Assembly (NCBI GenBank): GCA_021029095.1
Contig: JAJOHG010000010.1
Coordinates: 620,001 to 684,000 of the forward strand
Direction: 5' to 3'
From: Phellopilus nigrolimitatus
Lineage: Eukaryota; Basidiomycota; Agaricomycetes; Hymenochaetales; Hymenochaetaceae
Length of the DNA stretch: 64,000 nucleotides
The first letter of the stretch is position 1. Every line of letters starts with the position of its first letter. Of this stretch, positions 31,094-41,910 are shown piece after piece. The notes under the pieces were generated by a model. That model was not told the origin of the DNA. It did not search any database and saw only the letters and a program-made list of their open reading frames with translations. Both the position numbers and the translations under genes were made by a program.

Positions 31094-33633
31094 ATGTCCA
31101 GCGAAGAATATATCTTTCATAAGACAGCAACGGACAATGTCTATATTCGCAAGCCTTTTGGGGTGGAGCTTTTGGCTTGCAATCTGATGTAATTTATAAC
31201 TCTGTTTGCCTTCCTTTATTTAACGTTTATTATTTTCAGCGAGTCCTGCGATGGATTCACACACCTAACTGTCTCTGCCGCCGTCGGTATTCCCTCGTCT
31301 CCAAGTCGCGAGTCCCTCGAAGCACACGCTCGCGCCGCCTGGCTCGCGTTCCGACACTTCACACCAGGGATCGCATGCAAAACATGTAGATTGCCCTCTC
31401 CAGACAACAGCTTCGCGTTCCGCTATACCGTACCTGAGTCTCCTGAAGATGCTGGAAAATGGTTAGATGAGACGGTGTTCTTTTCGGACGACGTCAAGCC
31501 GCTGTACGAGAAGCACTGCGAACTCAAGGATGGGCGCTGGTGGCTATGTTCTGCGGACCGCTATGTAGCGGAGCTACACGTCTCGCCACTGGAAGGTGGC
31601 TGGCAAATCAGGTAATTTCCTCCCTTTTTTGTCATTTTTTGTCACTTATTTCGTCTTTCGACTCTGACATACTGCTTTCAGCATTGTAATCTCACATAAT
31701 AGCACCGACGGACGCAATGCTTTCGCACTGATGGATCTTTTCCTTGAATTCCTAACTGCTGTGCTCGAAAATAGAGCGACACCCGTGTCTGATATCGAAT
31801 GGGGGGCAGAGATTGTGCGTCTAGCACCACCTGGACCATTCACCAAGTCGTTGGCAGAAAAAGGTGTACCTCCCGACTTGACAATTGAGGTCACGCAGTC
31901 GAAGGACACCAAGGAGGCAAAAGATGAATCCACGATCCCAACAGCTCCGGTATGCTTTTCTCTTCATTTTATTTTTATCTCGTGTATAAAATGATATTTC
32001 CTGGTATTTGATTTTCCTCGCTAAAGGTCCCTTGGTTATATGCCCTTCTTGACACAGGCGAGCACGGCGACGTCGCGCACGTGGTCAAGTTCTCGCGCGA
32101 AACTACTTCCGCGCTCCACGCGACAGCGAAGAAGAGAGGCCGAACGATCACGCAAGTCGTGACCGCGCTCACCGCGCTCGCGCATGCGGAGGCGTCGCTT
32201 AGGATCGCTGCGGCGCTGGGCAGTGTTGTGCCCACCAAAGGGATCCCAATGGGATCCCATTGCGCGTGGGGTTGTGGGTGTGTGGGATTCCCACATGTAG
32301 TTCTCAATATGGTAACTACGGTGGCGCGAAGATCTTGTGCCCGCCGTGTCGCAAAAGTCCATCATTTCTACGTTATTTATTTTATATCAGGTGTTTTAGA
32401 TAGATATTAATATAGTCTTGAAGGTCATTTCTTCTGAGAAAGACCTGATTACATTAAAAATCAAGATTTGTACCCATAAACCCTTCATGCACTTCCCCTT
32501 CACCACCACCACCATGCTCATCAGCTGCCTCATATATATACATTCAGCTCATCTTTTAAGCCTTGAGACATAGAGGCAATATCCTCCCTCTAATAGGGCT
32601 GTGAGTAGTCAAGAAGGTCCTTCAGGTTAACAATGGGGCTTTGTCGGAATCAAGTGGCTGAAAATTTGCTACAAAAGGCAAACTCGAAGAAGCTTCTAAC
32701 TTGTGACTACCATATATAGACATTTTCTTGTTTACTCAGATGCTCTCGTTGGACCCTACGATCCCATGACCCCATTGCGACGCCGATCAATCCCATTGGG
32801 ATTTGGGATCCCATTGGGGTTGTGGTCGTGGGATCCCAATGTAGTGCACAACACTGGCGCTGGGGAAGGAGCGCTTCGAGGAGGTGGCCCGTGCATTCTC
32901 GACGTCCACTTGTTGCCTGGACCTTCGTGAATCATGTAGGATGATCTCTCGTACGAAACCGCGATCTAATTGATCGGTGTAAATTGTACAGCGTCATAAG
33001 TTCCCGGGTGGGTATGACTCCTATCGATCACCGACGAGTTCCCCACTCGTCTCATTTGACGGGACAGCACTTCTTTTGTCGATGGACGCTGTGCGCAAGC
33101 TGATTAAGCTCGACATCGCCGATCCGGTAAGACGCGAGCTAGACGAAGATGCCTTCTGGGACGACATGGTTCAAGAAGTGGTGAATGGGTGGAAAGGTCT
33201 GGATGTGAGACGATCTCTTTATGATTTATTGCAGGTTTGTCTTACCGAAGCTGTTCGATCCTCGTTTCTGTGCATAAAGCCATCCCTTGATGCCTACTTC
33301 ACGCGTGAGCTCGCGGCACACGCGACCTACCAGAACTTCGACCCTAAACCACTCTACATCCCTTCGATCATCGTTTCATCCCTTGGAGACCTGGGCCGGC
33401 TTGGACTTTTGAACTCCTATCTCCCGCGTTCGGGAGACTCGAGGCAGACTCTGACTGTCCAGGATATCGTACTTGGAATCCGCGCTCGCTTGCCAATGGC
33501 GATGAATGTGCTGTACGAGTACGACGGTCGCTTGTCGTGTCATTTCTTCTCCGGCGGGGAGTACACTACGAAGGAGGCTCTTGGGCTTGTCACTGGGTGT
33601 TTCGAAGAATGGACAGCTGCGATGACTCGCTGA
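31094..33633 (+). pseudogene. HXXXD-type acyltransferase-like gene, copy 1, disrupted
   Basis: The exons would be 31094-31188, 31240-31611, 31682-31949, 32027-~32935, 32992-33204 and 33280-33633. Four of them are identical in length to those of copy 2 (372, 268, 213 and 354 nt). The HXXXDG motif is kept (SHNSTDGRN, near 31700). Exon 4 is broken twice: a 636-bp hAT-like element sits at 32221-32856, and 8 nt present in copy 2 are missing near 32909, which shifts the frame. The rest is close to copy 2, so inactivation looks recent. A shortened product from the first three exons is possible but would lack the second half of the fold. Confidence 0.8.
32221..32856. mobile_element. hAT-like non-autonomous DNA transposon with 8-bp target duplication
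   Basis: The element of 636 bp begins CAGTGTTGTGC and ends GCACAACACTG, a perfect 11-bp terminal inverted repeat. It is flanked by GCGCTGGG at 32213-32220 and again at 32857-32864, a perfect 8-bp target duplication. The empty site is seen intact in the paralogue at 35886-35893. Subterminal regions on both sides carry repeated GGGATCCCA and CCCATTGGGA motifs, as expected for hAT transposase-binding sites. No transposase is encoded. Confidence 0.93.
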
Positions 33634-34762
33634 TGCATATGTGCATTTATTTACTCACCCTTGAGCGTGATCTTTTACCCTTGTAAATACTTTATTTAAG
33701 ATTTATAGGTGGGCCTATAAGCGAACTGTGCCGGGAAAAGCATGAGGAAACAATTGAACACATTTCATCCGGTCCTGAGCTACGAAAAATCATGCAAGGT
33801 ATTCGATTATGCTATAGCTCGTAACCACCCAGCCATCTTTGAGTTGTGTTACAAAACCAATAACTAACACTCATGAACGCTCGATTCAGGCAGAATACAA
33901 ACTCAGACGGTTACTGTTTTTGGAAATCCGTGACGCAATCGCCGTTCGTCAAGGACTCACATGAAATCTGTAGCTTGTTGCATTCTCCGATATTTGCGCT
34001 CCCTTAAACGATTGCTTGAGCTGATGTATTGTGAGTCGACAGCTCTCGTAGCAATATTGAAAGGGGTGCGTGCTGGTGCGCCGTTCTCTTCATCGTCAAA
34101 CTCGGCGCCGAATATGTATTCGTGACATGGCATCCAGAGATGAAGACTGCTTTCTCTTTCTGCAGGCACCACCGCGGATTTCCACCGAGTCGTCTTAACG
34201 GGCCTTGAGGCAAATATTGATGCGGGACGCCGCCGGCCGTTAGGCCTAATGGCCATCTTGCATCGATAGTTGCCTCGTACCTTTTCCCATCTTATCTACT
34301 TGGTACAGACAAGCACTATGTATCGCTTTGGAGGCAGTGCGAGACCCCTCAATACTGCAGTGACCTACCCAAGAAGACGGCCCGACATAGTCGACAATCG
34401 CCTCTAACTCTCCTGAATAGCCCGGAGGCTGTTCTCTTTATTTCTGTCTACTCCCTTTTGGTCACCGGGCAGGAAACGGCCTACATAACTGGTATTCTTA
34501 GTGGGCAGTCTTATTTTACCAATAAGCTTTCGCCCCAGCATAGCGTATCAAGAGGTGAAGCCCTGTTTCATGGTCGCCGGACCATTGCTCTGCTTAGAAA
34601 GTGCGCTAATTTGCTTAGGAAGACGAAAACTTCCAGGGCTCAGGCTTCTCCCAAAAGGCGATCTTCTGCTATCTTCGCAATACTTAAGTTTGCCTACCGC
34701 TGAAAGGATCCCGACAACCAGATCCTTTTCTCCCCTGTCTTCGACCTGATCTGCTCATACTC
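33634..34762. other. Spacer between the two acyltransferase copies
   Basis: No gene is supported. A short segment at 33720-33800 reads LCREKHEETIEHI, faintly like the zinc-binding tail of LINE reverse transcriptases, but it is isolated. The last ~120 bp is probably the promoter of copy 2. Confidence 0.4.
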
Positions 34763-36695
34763 ATGATGTCGGGTGAGGAGTATCTCTTCCATAAGACTTC
34801 AACAGACAATGTTTACACTCGCAAGTGCTTTGGGATGGAGGTCTTGACGAGCAACATGATGTAAGTCATGCCTCTCTCTTCTGACGTCATTTGTCTAACG
34901 TTTCTCCGCGTTTTCAGAGAGTTCTGCGATGGATTCACGCAGCTGACGATCTCCGCTGCCGTCAGCGTTCCCTCGTCACCAAGTCGCGAGTCCTTCGAAG
35001 CACACACTCGCGCCGCCTGGCTCGCGTTCCGACACTTCACTCCAGGAATAGCATGCAAAGCATTCAGGCTGCCCCCTCCCGATAACAGTTTTGCCTTCCG
35101 CTATACCGTTCCTCTGTCGCCTGAAGATGCGGAGGAATGGGTAGACGAGACGGTATTCTTTACGGATGACGTCAAGCCGCTGTATGAAAAGCACCTTGAA
35201 CTTAAGGACGGGCGCTGGTGGCTCTGTTCTGCGGACCGCTACGTAGCGGAACTGCATGTCTCGCCGCTCGAAAGTGGCTGGCAAATCAGGTAACCCCATC
35301 TCAAAATCCTTTTTTTTTCGTTTCATTTACTCTCAAGCCTAACATACCGCTTTCAGCATTATATTTTCGCATAATAGCACCGACGGACGCAACTCCTTTG
35401 CAATGATGGATCTTTTTCTTGGATTTCTGGCTGCCGAGCTTGAAGAGCGAGCGACGCCCGTGTCTGCTATCGAGTGGGGGACGGAGGTCGTGCGTCTGGC
35501 ACCACCTGGATCATTCGCCATGTCTCTGGCAGAAAAGGGCGTACCTCCCGACTTGACAACTGAGGCTACGGCGTCAAAGGACTCAGAGGATGCAAAAGAC
35601 AAATCTACGAGTCCGCCAGCTCCGGTAGGTTCTTCCTCACTTGATTCTCATCTCGGGTGTAAAATAACACATCTTCTGGTATTGATTTTCTGCGCTAAAG
35701 GTTCCTTGGTTGTATGCCCCTATCGAGACAGGCGGACACGGCGAAGTATCGCAGGTCGTCAAGTTCTCGCGTGAGACGACCTCTGCGCTCCACGCGGTAG
35801 CCAAGAAGAGAGGCCGAACGATCACGCAAGTCGTGACCGCGCTCAGCACGCTCGCGCACGCGGAGGCGTCGCTTAGGATCGCTGCGGCGCTGGGGAAGGA
35901 GCGCTTCGAGGAGGTGGCGCGTGCATTCTCGACGTCCACGCATTACCTTGTTGCTTGGAACTTCATGAATCATGTAGGCTGTCGTTTTAGATTGGAAGGA
36001 AAGACGTATTGTTAACGGACCGGCGGAAATTGTGTACAGCGCCATAAGCTTCCGGGCGGGTACGACTCCTATGAATCGCCGACCAGCGCCCCGCTCAGCC
36101 CGATCGACGGGGTGGCGCTCCTCCTGTCGATGGACGCTGTTCGCAAGCTGGTCAAGCTTGACGACGCCGACTCGGTCAGACACAAGATAGACGAGGATGC
36201 CTTCTGGGACGACATGGTCCAAGAAGTGGTGAACGCGTGGAAGGCAATTGATGTGAGTCATTTTTATTGCTATTTTGTTCTAAATTGTAAACCAATATAA
36301 CCATATTACTAATCCTCCCGATTCTCGCTTCTGTCAACCAGCAATCCCTCGACGGCTACTTCGCCCGCGAACTCGCGGGACACATTACCTACCAAAACTT
36401 CGACCCCAGCATATTCCACATCCCCGCCCTCATCGTTTCGTCCGTCGGAGACCTAGGCCGGCTTGGGCTTCTGACTTCGTATCTTCCGCGCGTCGGAGGG
36501 CAGGCGCAAACGCTGGCCGTCCAGGACGTCGTCTGCGGGATCCGCGTCCGCGTGCCAATCGTGATGAACGTGCTGTACGAGTACGACGGCCGCCTGTCGT
36601 GTCATTTCTTCTCCGGCGGGGAGTACATGACGAAGGAAGGCCTTGGGCTTGTCACTGGGTGCTTTGAAGAGTGGACAGCTGCGATGACTCGCTGA
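34763..36695 (+). CDS. HXXXD-type (condensation/BAHD-like fold) acyltransferase-like protein, copy 2
   Basis: Six exons (34763-34860, 34918-35289, 35357-35624, 35701-35973, 36040-36252, 36342-36695) join to 525 residues. The key motif is HNSTDG (H-x3-D-G, residue about 165) after a hydrophobic strand (SIIFSHNSTDG). This is the catalytic signature of the chloramphenicol-acetyltransferase-like superfamily, which includes condensation domains and BAHD and alcohol acyltransferases. Other blocks are RGRTITQVVTALSTLAHAEA and, near the end, RLSCHFFSGGEY. No DFGWG motif and no carrier domain are visible, so it is probably a free-standing acyltransferase; substrate and acyl donor are unknown. It is the intact member of a tandem pair with starts 3.67 kb apart. 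Confidence 0.65.
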
Positions 36696-37171
36696 TGCAT
36701 ACATAGCGTTTTAGAAGATCAGGAATGTATATTAGATTGGCAATAAACGTCCATGTAATATTAGTTCTACTCGGATGTACTCATAAGCCATTGAAAGCAT
36801 AGGTTTCTTTTGTTTCGTGGGCAGGGTACATAAAGGACATACGGAAGGAGGAATAATTTAGATGGGACTTAAGAGCATACCGTGCGTAGGAAAAACAAGA
36901 TTATAAGGTACTGCTGTATCGAATGGTCGGGACAAACCGCAGGTGATGCAGATCGGTGCGCGCGATTTTTCGGCCGGTGAGACCGCACGTGCATAGGCAT
37001 AAATCAATGACGACGAGGACTTGAATGAACACTATACGGGCGACATCCTTCGTTCCCTGCAGTGCATATATTGTCAGCTATTTTCCCAACACAAGCTCCC
37101 GAAGAATAAAATACAGTAAAGCAGTATTTCCCAAGACCAAAAAAAAAAAAAAACGATTATCGGTATCTCAC

Positions 37172-38533
37172 TCACCCATCGCCATTCCCGAGCAGGTGCT
37201 CCAAGTCGTTGCGCATGCGGTGTATCCGCTCGTCGAGCGCGTCGCCCGCCCTGCCCGTCTCCCAGCCGTGGTCCTGCACGAACGCGTCGCACTCGCGGAT
37301 GAAGCGCTGGAGGTCCTTCGTGCGCGCGATGGAGAGCTCGGGCTCGTTCCCGCCGCGCGCGCGCGCGAGGTACGACGCGACGACCGTGCCCGCGCCGCCG
37401 AGGACGGACGTCATCACTTGGGTCTATAGGTGAGGATATGCCCACATTGGAAAATGTGTCGGGGAAGAGCGCAGAAAAAAATGAGAAGACGAGGCGACGC
37501 ACGCGTCGGCCCGAGGTGACCGCCGAGAGCGCCGTGATGAGCGCGCTGAGGAAGACTTGCAGCCCGATGGCGATGTTGAGCGCGTAGCCCGTCATCAGCG
37601 CTGCGAAACGTAAACTCAGTAAAGAAATTTCTACATAGAAAACGAATATCTCAAAACGGGACAACCGATTACCTTTTCTGGTGTATTTCACCTCCTCGTC
37701 CTTCGCGTGCTTTATCGTCGGGCTGAGGCGCTCGAATACGGTTTTGGGACCCCGCTGTAAAGTTTCGATTTATTGGGTTGGGTTGCTTAGCAAAGACAGG
37801 CAGACACGGACGGAAGCAAGAGAGAAGGAAGAACGTCACGACAACCTACCGGCGATCCAACTGCCGGAACGATCCAGTCCAGGCCCGTGCGCCGCCGCTC
37901 AAGGAGCGTCGGCATGCCGAGCCCGGTCCCGGTCCCGTCGAGCTGCTCGCCCTCGCGCATGTGCACGGGGCTGCTCGCGCGCGCCAGTCCGAGGTCGAGC
38001 TCGCGACCCGACGCGCTCATCGGCGGGTGCTCGTCGAGCAGGCCCTTCTCCATCGAGATGGACGACGACACAGGGCGCGGCCGGGCGGTTTGTGGCTGCG
38101 GCATGCGCGTCCCGCCGGACAACGCGCGCGGGGTCGCGCTTGCGCTCGGGCGTGCGAAAAACGCGGGTTGAGGCATAGGTGGCGGTGGCGGTGGAGGTGG
38201 TGGCGGGGTTGAGCCTGAAGCTGATACGGGCGGGGAGTCGCCCGGGATCTGCACCATCGTCTGCTGCGTTGGCGGCGGCGATCCGTGCGATGGATGTGCA
38301 GGGAGAGCGGTGCCCACGCCGATCCCGCTGTTCCCCGCAGTAGTCGACGTGGTATTTGTCCCGGTTCCAGATGTCCTTTGTGCTGGGCCATGGGGAACGG
38401 GCGGGAGGGCCTGGTTGCCAGAGTGCGAGCTAGTGCCGGACATGGGGGGCGATTGTTCACTGGCACTGGCACTGCGCGTGTCCCTGCCCTGGCCGGGCTC
38501 GTGGATCGGACTCGTGGAACGATGAGTGTACAT
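37172..38533 (-). CDS. Fungal SLATT-domain membrane protein with a long proline-rich N-terminus
   Basis: Exons 38533-37850, 37754-37673, 37600-37503 and 37423-37172 join to 371 residues. Residues 1-215 are disordered and rich in Pro/Ser/Thr, with a run of ten prolines. The rest matches the fungal SLATT domain: a leading segment GPKTVFERLSPTIKHAKDEE, two helices (ALMTGYALNIAIGLQVFLSA and a Gly-rich second one, VLGGAGTVVASYLARARG), then EPELSIARTKDLQRFIRECD. SLATT (SMODS and SLOG-associating two-TM effector) proteins are predicted pore-forming effectors in bacterial nucleotide-based conflict systems; the fungal role is unknown. The TGA at 37172 overlaps a GTGAGT sequence, so another exon is possible. 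The start may be 38533 or the internal Met at 38443. Confidence 0.78.
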
Positions 38534-40222
38534 GTAATATATACAGCTGCTGGACGGCACGTTTTGTGTGACTGGCGGGACGGGACAGTAGAAGACGTTG
38601 TTCCGGGAAATCAGCGTCGAGATATGAGAAGCAATATAAATGAAAACCTTTGCTGTTGTCAGAAGCACACAGCTCGAGATAGGAAGCGAGATATATGTCA
38701 AAGAAATACCATGTGCTATATCTAATTCAAGCCGCCGATCGAATTCGAATCGAATGTACAATGATGGTTTGGAGGATTGTGCTTGTCCTGAGGGCGACCG
38801 CAGCTCCCAGATCCCTCTTCAGCGCATCGTTCGTATTAAGGAGAACATCAAGCACTGGTCTTTCCAGGACAACGCCCTGATCAGCCTCCAGTAAGATCGG
38901 CTTGAAACGTCGGCACAATCTGAGGTGCGAGCAAGAGGTCTAGAACAGAGCGAGCGAGAAACCCCAGGCATCCGAGTCCGCAAGCAGACGTGCGGCGCTG
39001 CAAGAAACCTTGCTCCAGATATGGCAACTGCGCGGCCAACCGCGTCCCACACTGTCGCTCTTCTACGCGTTCGCGAGAGATCGAATCGCTTGGAAGCCTG
39101 CTGCGTGTATCGATTAGGGCGTATAGCCTCTGAGCTTCTGTGGCATTCTCCCATGCGCTACCTTCGGGTACGAGAGCCTCATAAGCGATAAATAATACTC
39201 GTGTTTTTATGCAGATTGGATGTGGCTTAGACGTCAGATGTCGGTTTCACCGCTGCGCCCATTTCCCATGAAAAAAACGTACTTCGGATATGAGTTCTCG
39301 CTAACCGTCCGCGTTAGCTCCACAAGGGTTTAAGTAGCGCAAAGTATTGATAGCAGGCGCCGAGGCAATCTTGCACGCAAGCGCCCCCCTCAGGCGTTCA
39401 CGTATTCCCGGGCGTCCGCGCTCCCAAACGCCACATGTAGATCCGTCGGTAGGGTAAGCCCTCCGGCATCATTCGCGCTCAGACGTGTATATATGCCTTT
39501 AGGGACAAGGGAGCGTCCAACAGAAAAAAAACTGCGTGATCTTCCCGAACGCGAAGCTTCGCGCCCATTCGAAAAAAAAAGAATGTGCGTTCTCGGAGGA
39601 TCACCACGCGCAGCGCGGAGCACGGTCGAGGATCCTCGGACGGAGGCCCACACGCCAGCAGGGCCGACTTAGCACTGGGCGGACGTCGATCGGAGCCGAG
39701 CCCTGTCGATCGAGCGAGCCTTCAACGCCCCAGCAGGGAAGGGGGGTCGAGTCGCGAACCGTAAAGTCCGTATGAGCATGGACGCAGGAGGCCAGAGGGC
39801 CGGCGGCCAACTGCGGTTGGAGATAGGCTTCTTTCTTCCTTGATTCGGGAAGCGTCTGAAAGGTTGGGAGGCTAGAAGACACACGGGACGCGCGCGCCAG
39901 GAGCTGGAGCTGGAGTTCTCCCGCTCGTGCCTTGAGACTTGAATGTTCGCTGATTGGTCAGCTGAGGGAGAAGCTTGAATTTGGCTGTGCTCATGGGGGG
40001 GGGGGGGGGGGAGGTTCTGCTCCTCGTTCGTTGATTGATTGGAACACGTTTTGAGAGGATGCTTTCGGGGAGTAGAGAGAGTGAGAGAGAACACTGACAA
40101 AGGAGGCAGAGAGACAGCAGAGAACAGCATATTAGGAGCCCGATTCAGTGACGAAGGGCCGAGACATCCGTAAGTGATCGGAGAGGTCGGAGTAAAAGCC
40201 CGTCAATCTTGTGATACATGTA
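38534..40222. other. Stretch with no supportable gene; includes a 17-nt G run
   Basis: Frames around 38640-39190 and 39390-40130 have no recognised motif or splice pattern. A pure G run at 39995-40011 is present. No terminal repeats were found outside the miniature element that starts at 40223. Confidence 0.45.
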
Positions 40223-40994
40223 CAGTCATGGACCGGTCCTTGAGACAGCCCCGGTCCTTGAGACACCCTTTATATTTTCCTTCCACAACAGCTCGGGACC
40301 ATCTTGGGTGTTTTAATGGGTCAATACATGATTGAACTAAGTGTTTCTGGAGTTATAGAAAAATTGCTCGTGTACTTCATCAGATATAGGTAAAATGTAC
40401 CTTTTTGACCAAAACAACCAAACTTGTTCGCTTTCCGGTGCCCTTATTTGGACTAATTAAAGTCTTTAAAAAATCTCAGGAGCACTCCTTTCTGCATTGT
40501 AAACTAAATTGCGCAAAAAGATTGAGGAAAAACGAGCAAGAACTGACTGCATAAAACATTTTGTCTCTGTTGAGTGACTAAACGCAGTCACGTGACGCTT
40601 ATGCGCTCACGGTCCGTTCGAACTTGATTTCGAGCTCTCCAATTCATTTCTCGTCCGAAATGGTTCATTTTTTCAGTTGATCGAAAACTTCAGTAATCCT
40701 CTTGTATATGGCAAAAAACAACTTCCGGTTATGATGTATAATACTAGGAAAAACGTTGAAATTAACCGTGAGAAAAAAGGTGTCTCAAAGAGTGGTGAAC
40801 ACCAAATTCCTGCCTCAGAATCAATTATTTATTATCTCGCTCATTTCTCAAAGAATTCTCTTGAAAATTTGCGTGAATGTCGCTGAGTAAACAAACAAAA
40901 TTATCATATTTTTTCTCTTGACGAAATCGAACCAGGGACGGTCAGGGTACAAACACAATCAAGATGTGGTGTCTCAAGGACCGGTCCATGACTG
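40223..40994. mobile_element. Tc1/mariner- or pogo-like miniature transposon flanked by TA
   Basis: The ends are perfect inverted repeats of about 25 bp beginning CAGTCATGGACCGGTCCTTG. They are flanked by TA on both sides (40221-40222 and 40995-40996), the target duplication of the Tc1/mariner/pogo superfamily. The left end carries a second partial copy of the motif (CCGGTCCTTGAGACA). The 772-bp interior is A/T-rich and holds no transposase, so it depends on one supplied elsewhere. A related but shorter element lies at 61402-61622. Confidence 0.85.
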
Positions 40995-41356
40995 TATATC
41001 TTGACGAGAACACAGCAGACAGGTAGACAGTTACCACTAACAAAGACAGATCCAGCTTTACGTAGATCTAGGTCCCTCGACTTGGACAGCGCCGGCACAA
41101 CCCTAGATCTGTTGGTCCACATACGAGCCTGTGGGCTCCTATTGAAGTGTTCCTTCAAATGCCGTTGATGATTCCGTCAACTACATCAGGAATGAGAAGA
41201 CGCGTCTAGGATTGGAGCCTCTGCAGTGTGCACATCGAGGGGAGGCAACGCCTGCCCGGAGCCCAAAGAGTGCACATTTGTAGTTGTTTATATGTCTACC
41301 AAAAACGGACATTTTAGCGGCTCATGAGTAAAAGACAAGTCACAAAACAGGTTTGT

Positions 41357-41583
41357 GAGCTCAATTCTCCACCGTTCTGCACGATTGAAGCCGGTAAATA
41401 CTCGGGTGATATGGGGCTGGGAGTTATACTTGTCGATTTATTTAAAAAAATTCATCAACCAAAGTGTCAGAACGGTGGTCTTACTATATGGCTATTCTGA
41501 CACTTTGAAGGCAAATTTTTAAAAATCAGCCAATAAGAGCCCCCAGCACCATATCACACGAACTACGACGGAGAATTGAGCTC
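41357..41583. mobile_element. Foldback-type miniature inverted-repeat element, copy B
   Basis: The segment starts GAGCTCAATTCTCCACCGTT and ends with the inverse, ...AGAATTGAGCTC. The inner arms AAAGTGTCAGAA and TTCTGACACTTT form a further perfect stem. It is the counterpart of 27970-28212 in the other arm but clearly diverged from it in the middle. Confidence 0.65.
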
Positions 41584-41910
41584 AAAAAATTGCTCTGCGC
41601 ATTTGCATGTACATACATACGTTGAGGTCACGTGACAGCCAAATATCCTTCTACTCTTTTCTGCTCTTCTCTTTATTACAATTCTCTCCTCGTAAACAAG
41701 TAAGCAAGCAACATGATATAAAGTGTTTGTTGTCTGTATAGCCTTAAAAATACTTTTTGGGGGGCTTTTGTTAAAGAAAAGCCAGCAAGGAGTGGCTGGA
41801 TTGCCATCTGTCACCTGTACAACCGAAATTTCTTAAATTGGAAAGTGCCGATCATTTGTCAGATTACGGAGCGTGCACTCGTTTGGCAGGCGTTGCTCTC
41901 CCCTCAACAT

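Noticed and set aside
33720..33960. LINE-like zinc motif fragment (LCREKHEETIEHI)
   Set aside because: Too short and lacking the other cysteines; no reverse transcriptase or poly-A tail nearby.
39995..40011. Run of 17 G as a possible regulatory quadruplex
   Set aside because: A simple homopolymer, likely length-variable and prone to sequencing error; no gene start nearby that it would clearly control.
40903..40960. tRNA-like B-box (GGTTCGATTTC on the minus strand)
   Set aside because: No matching A-box or cloverleaf, and it lies within the TA-flanked miniature element.
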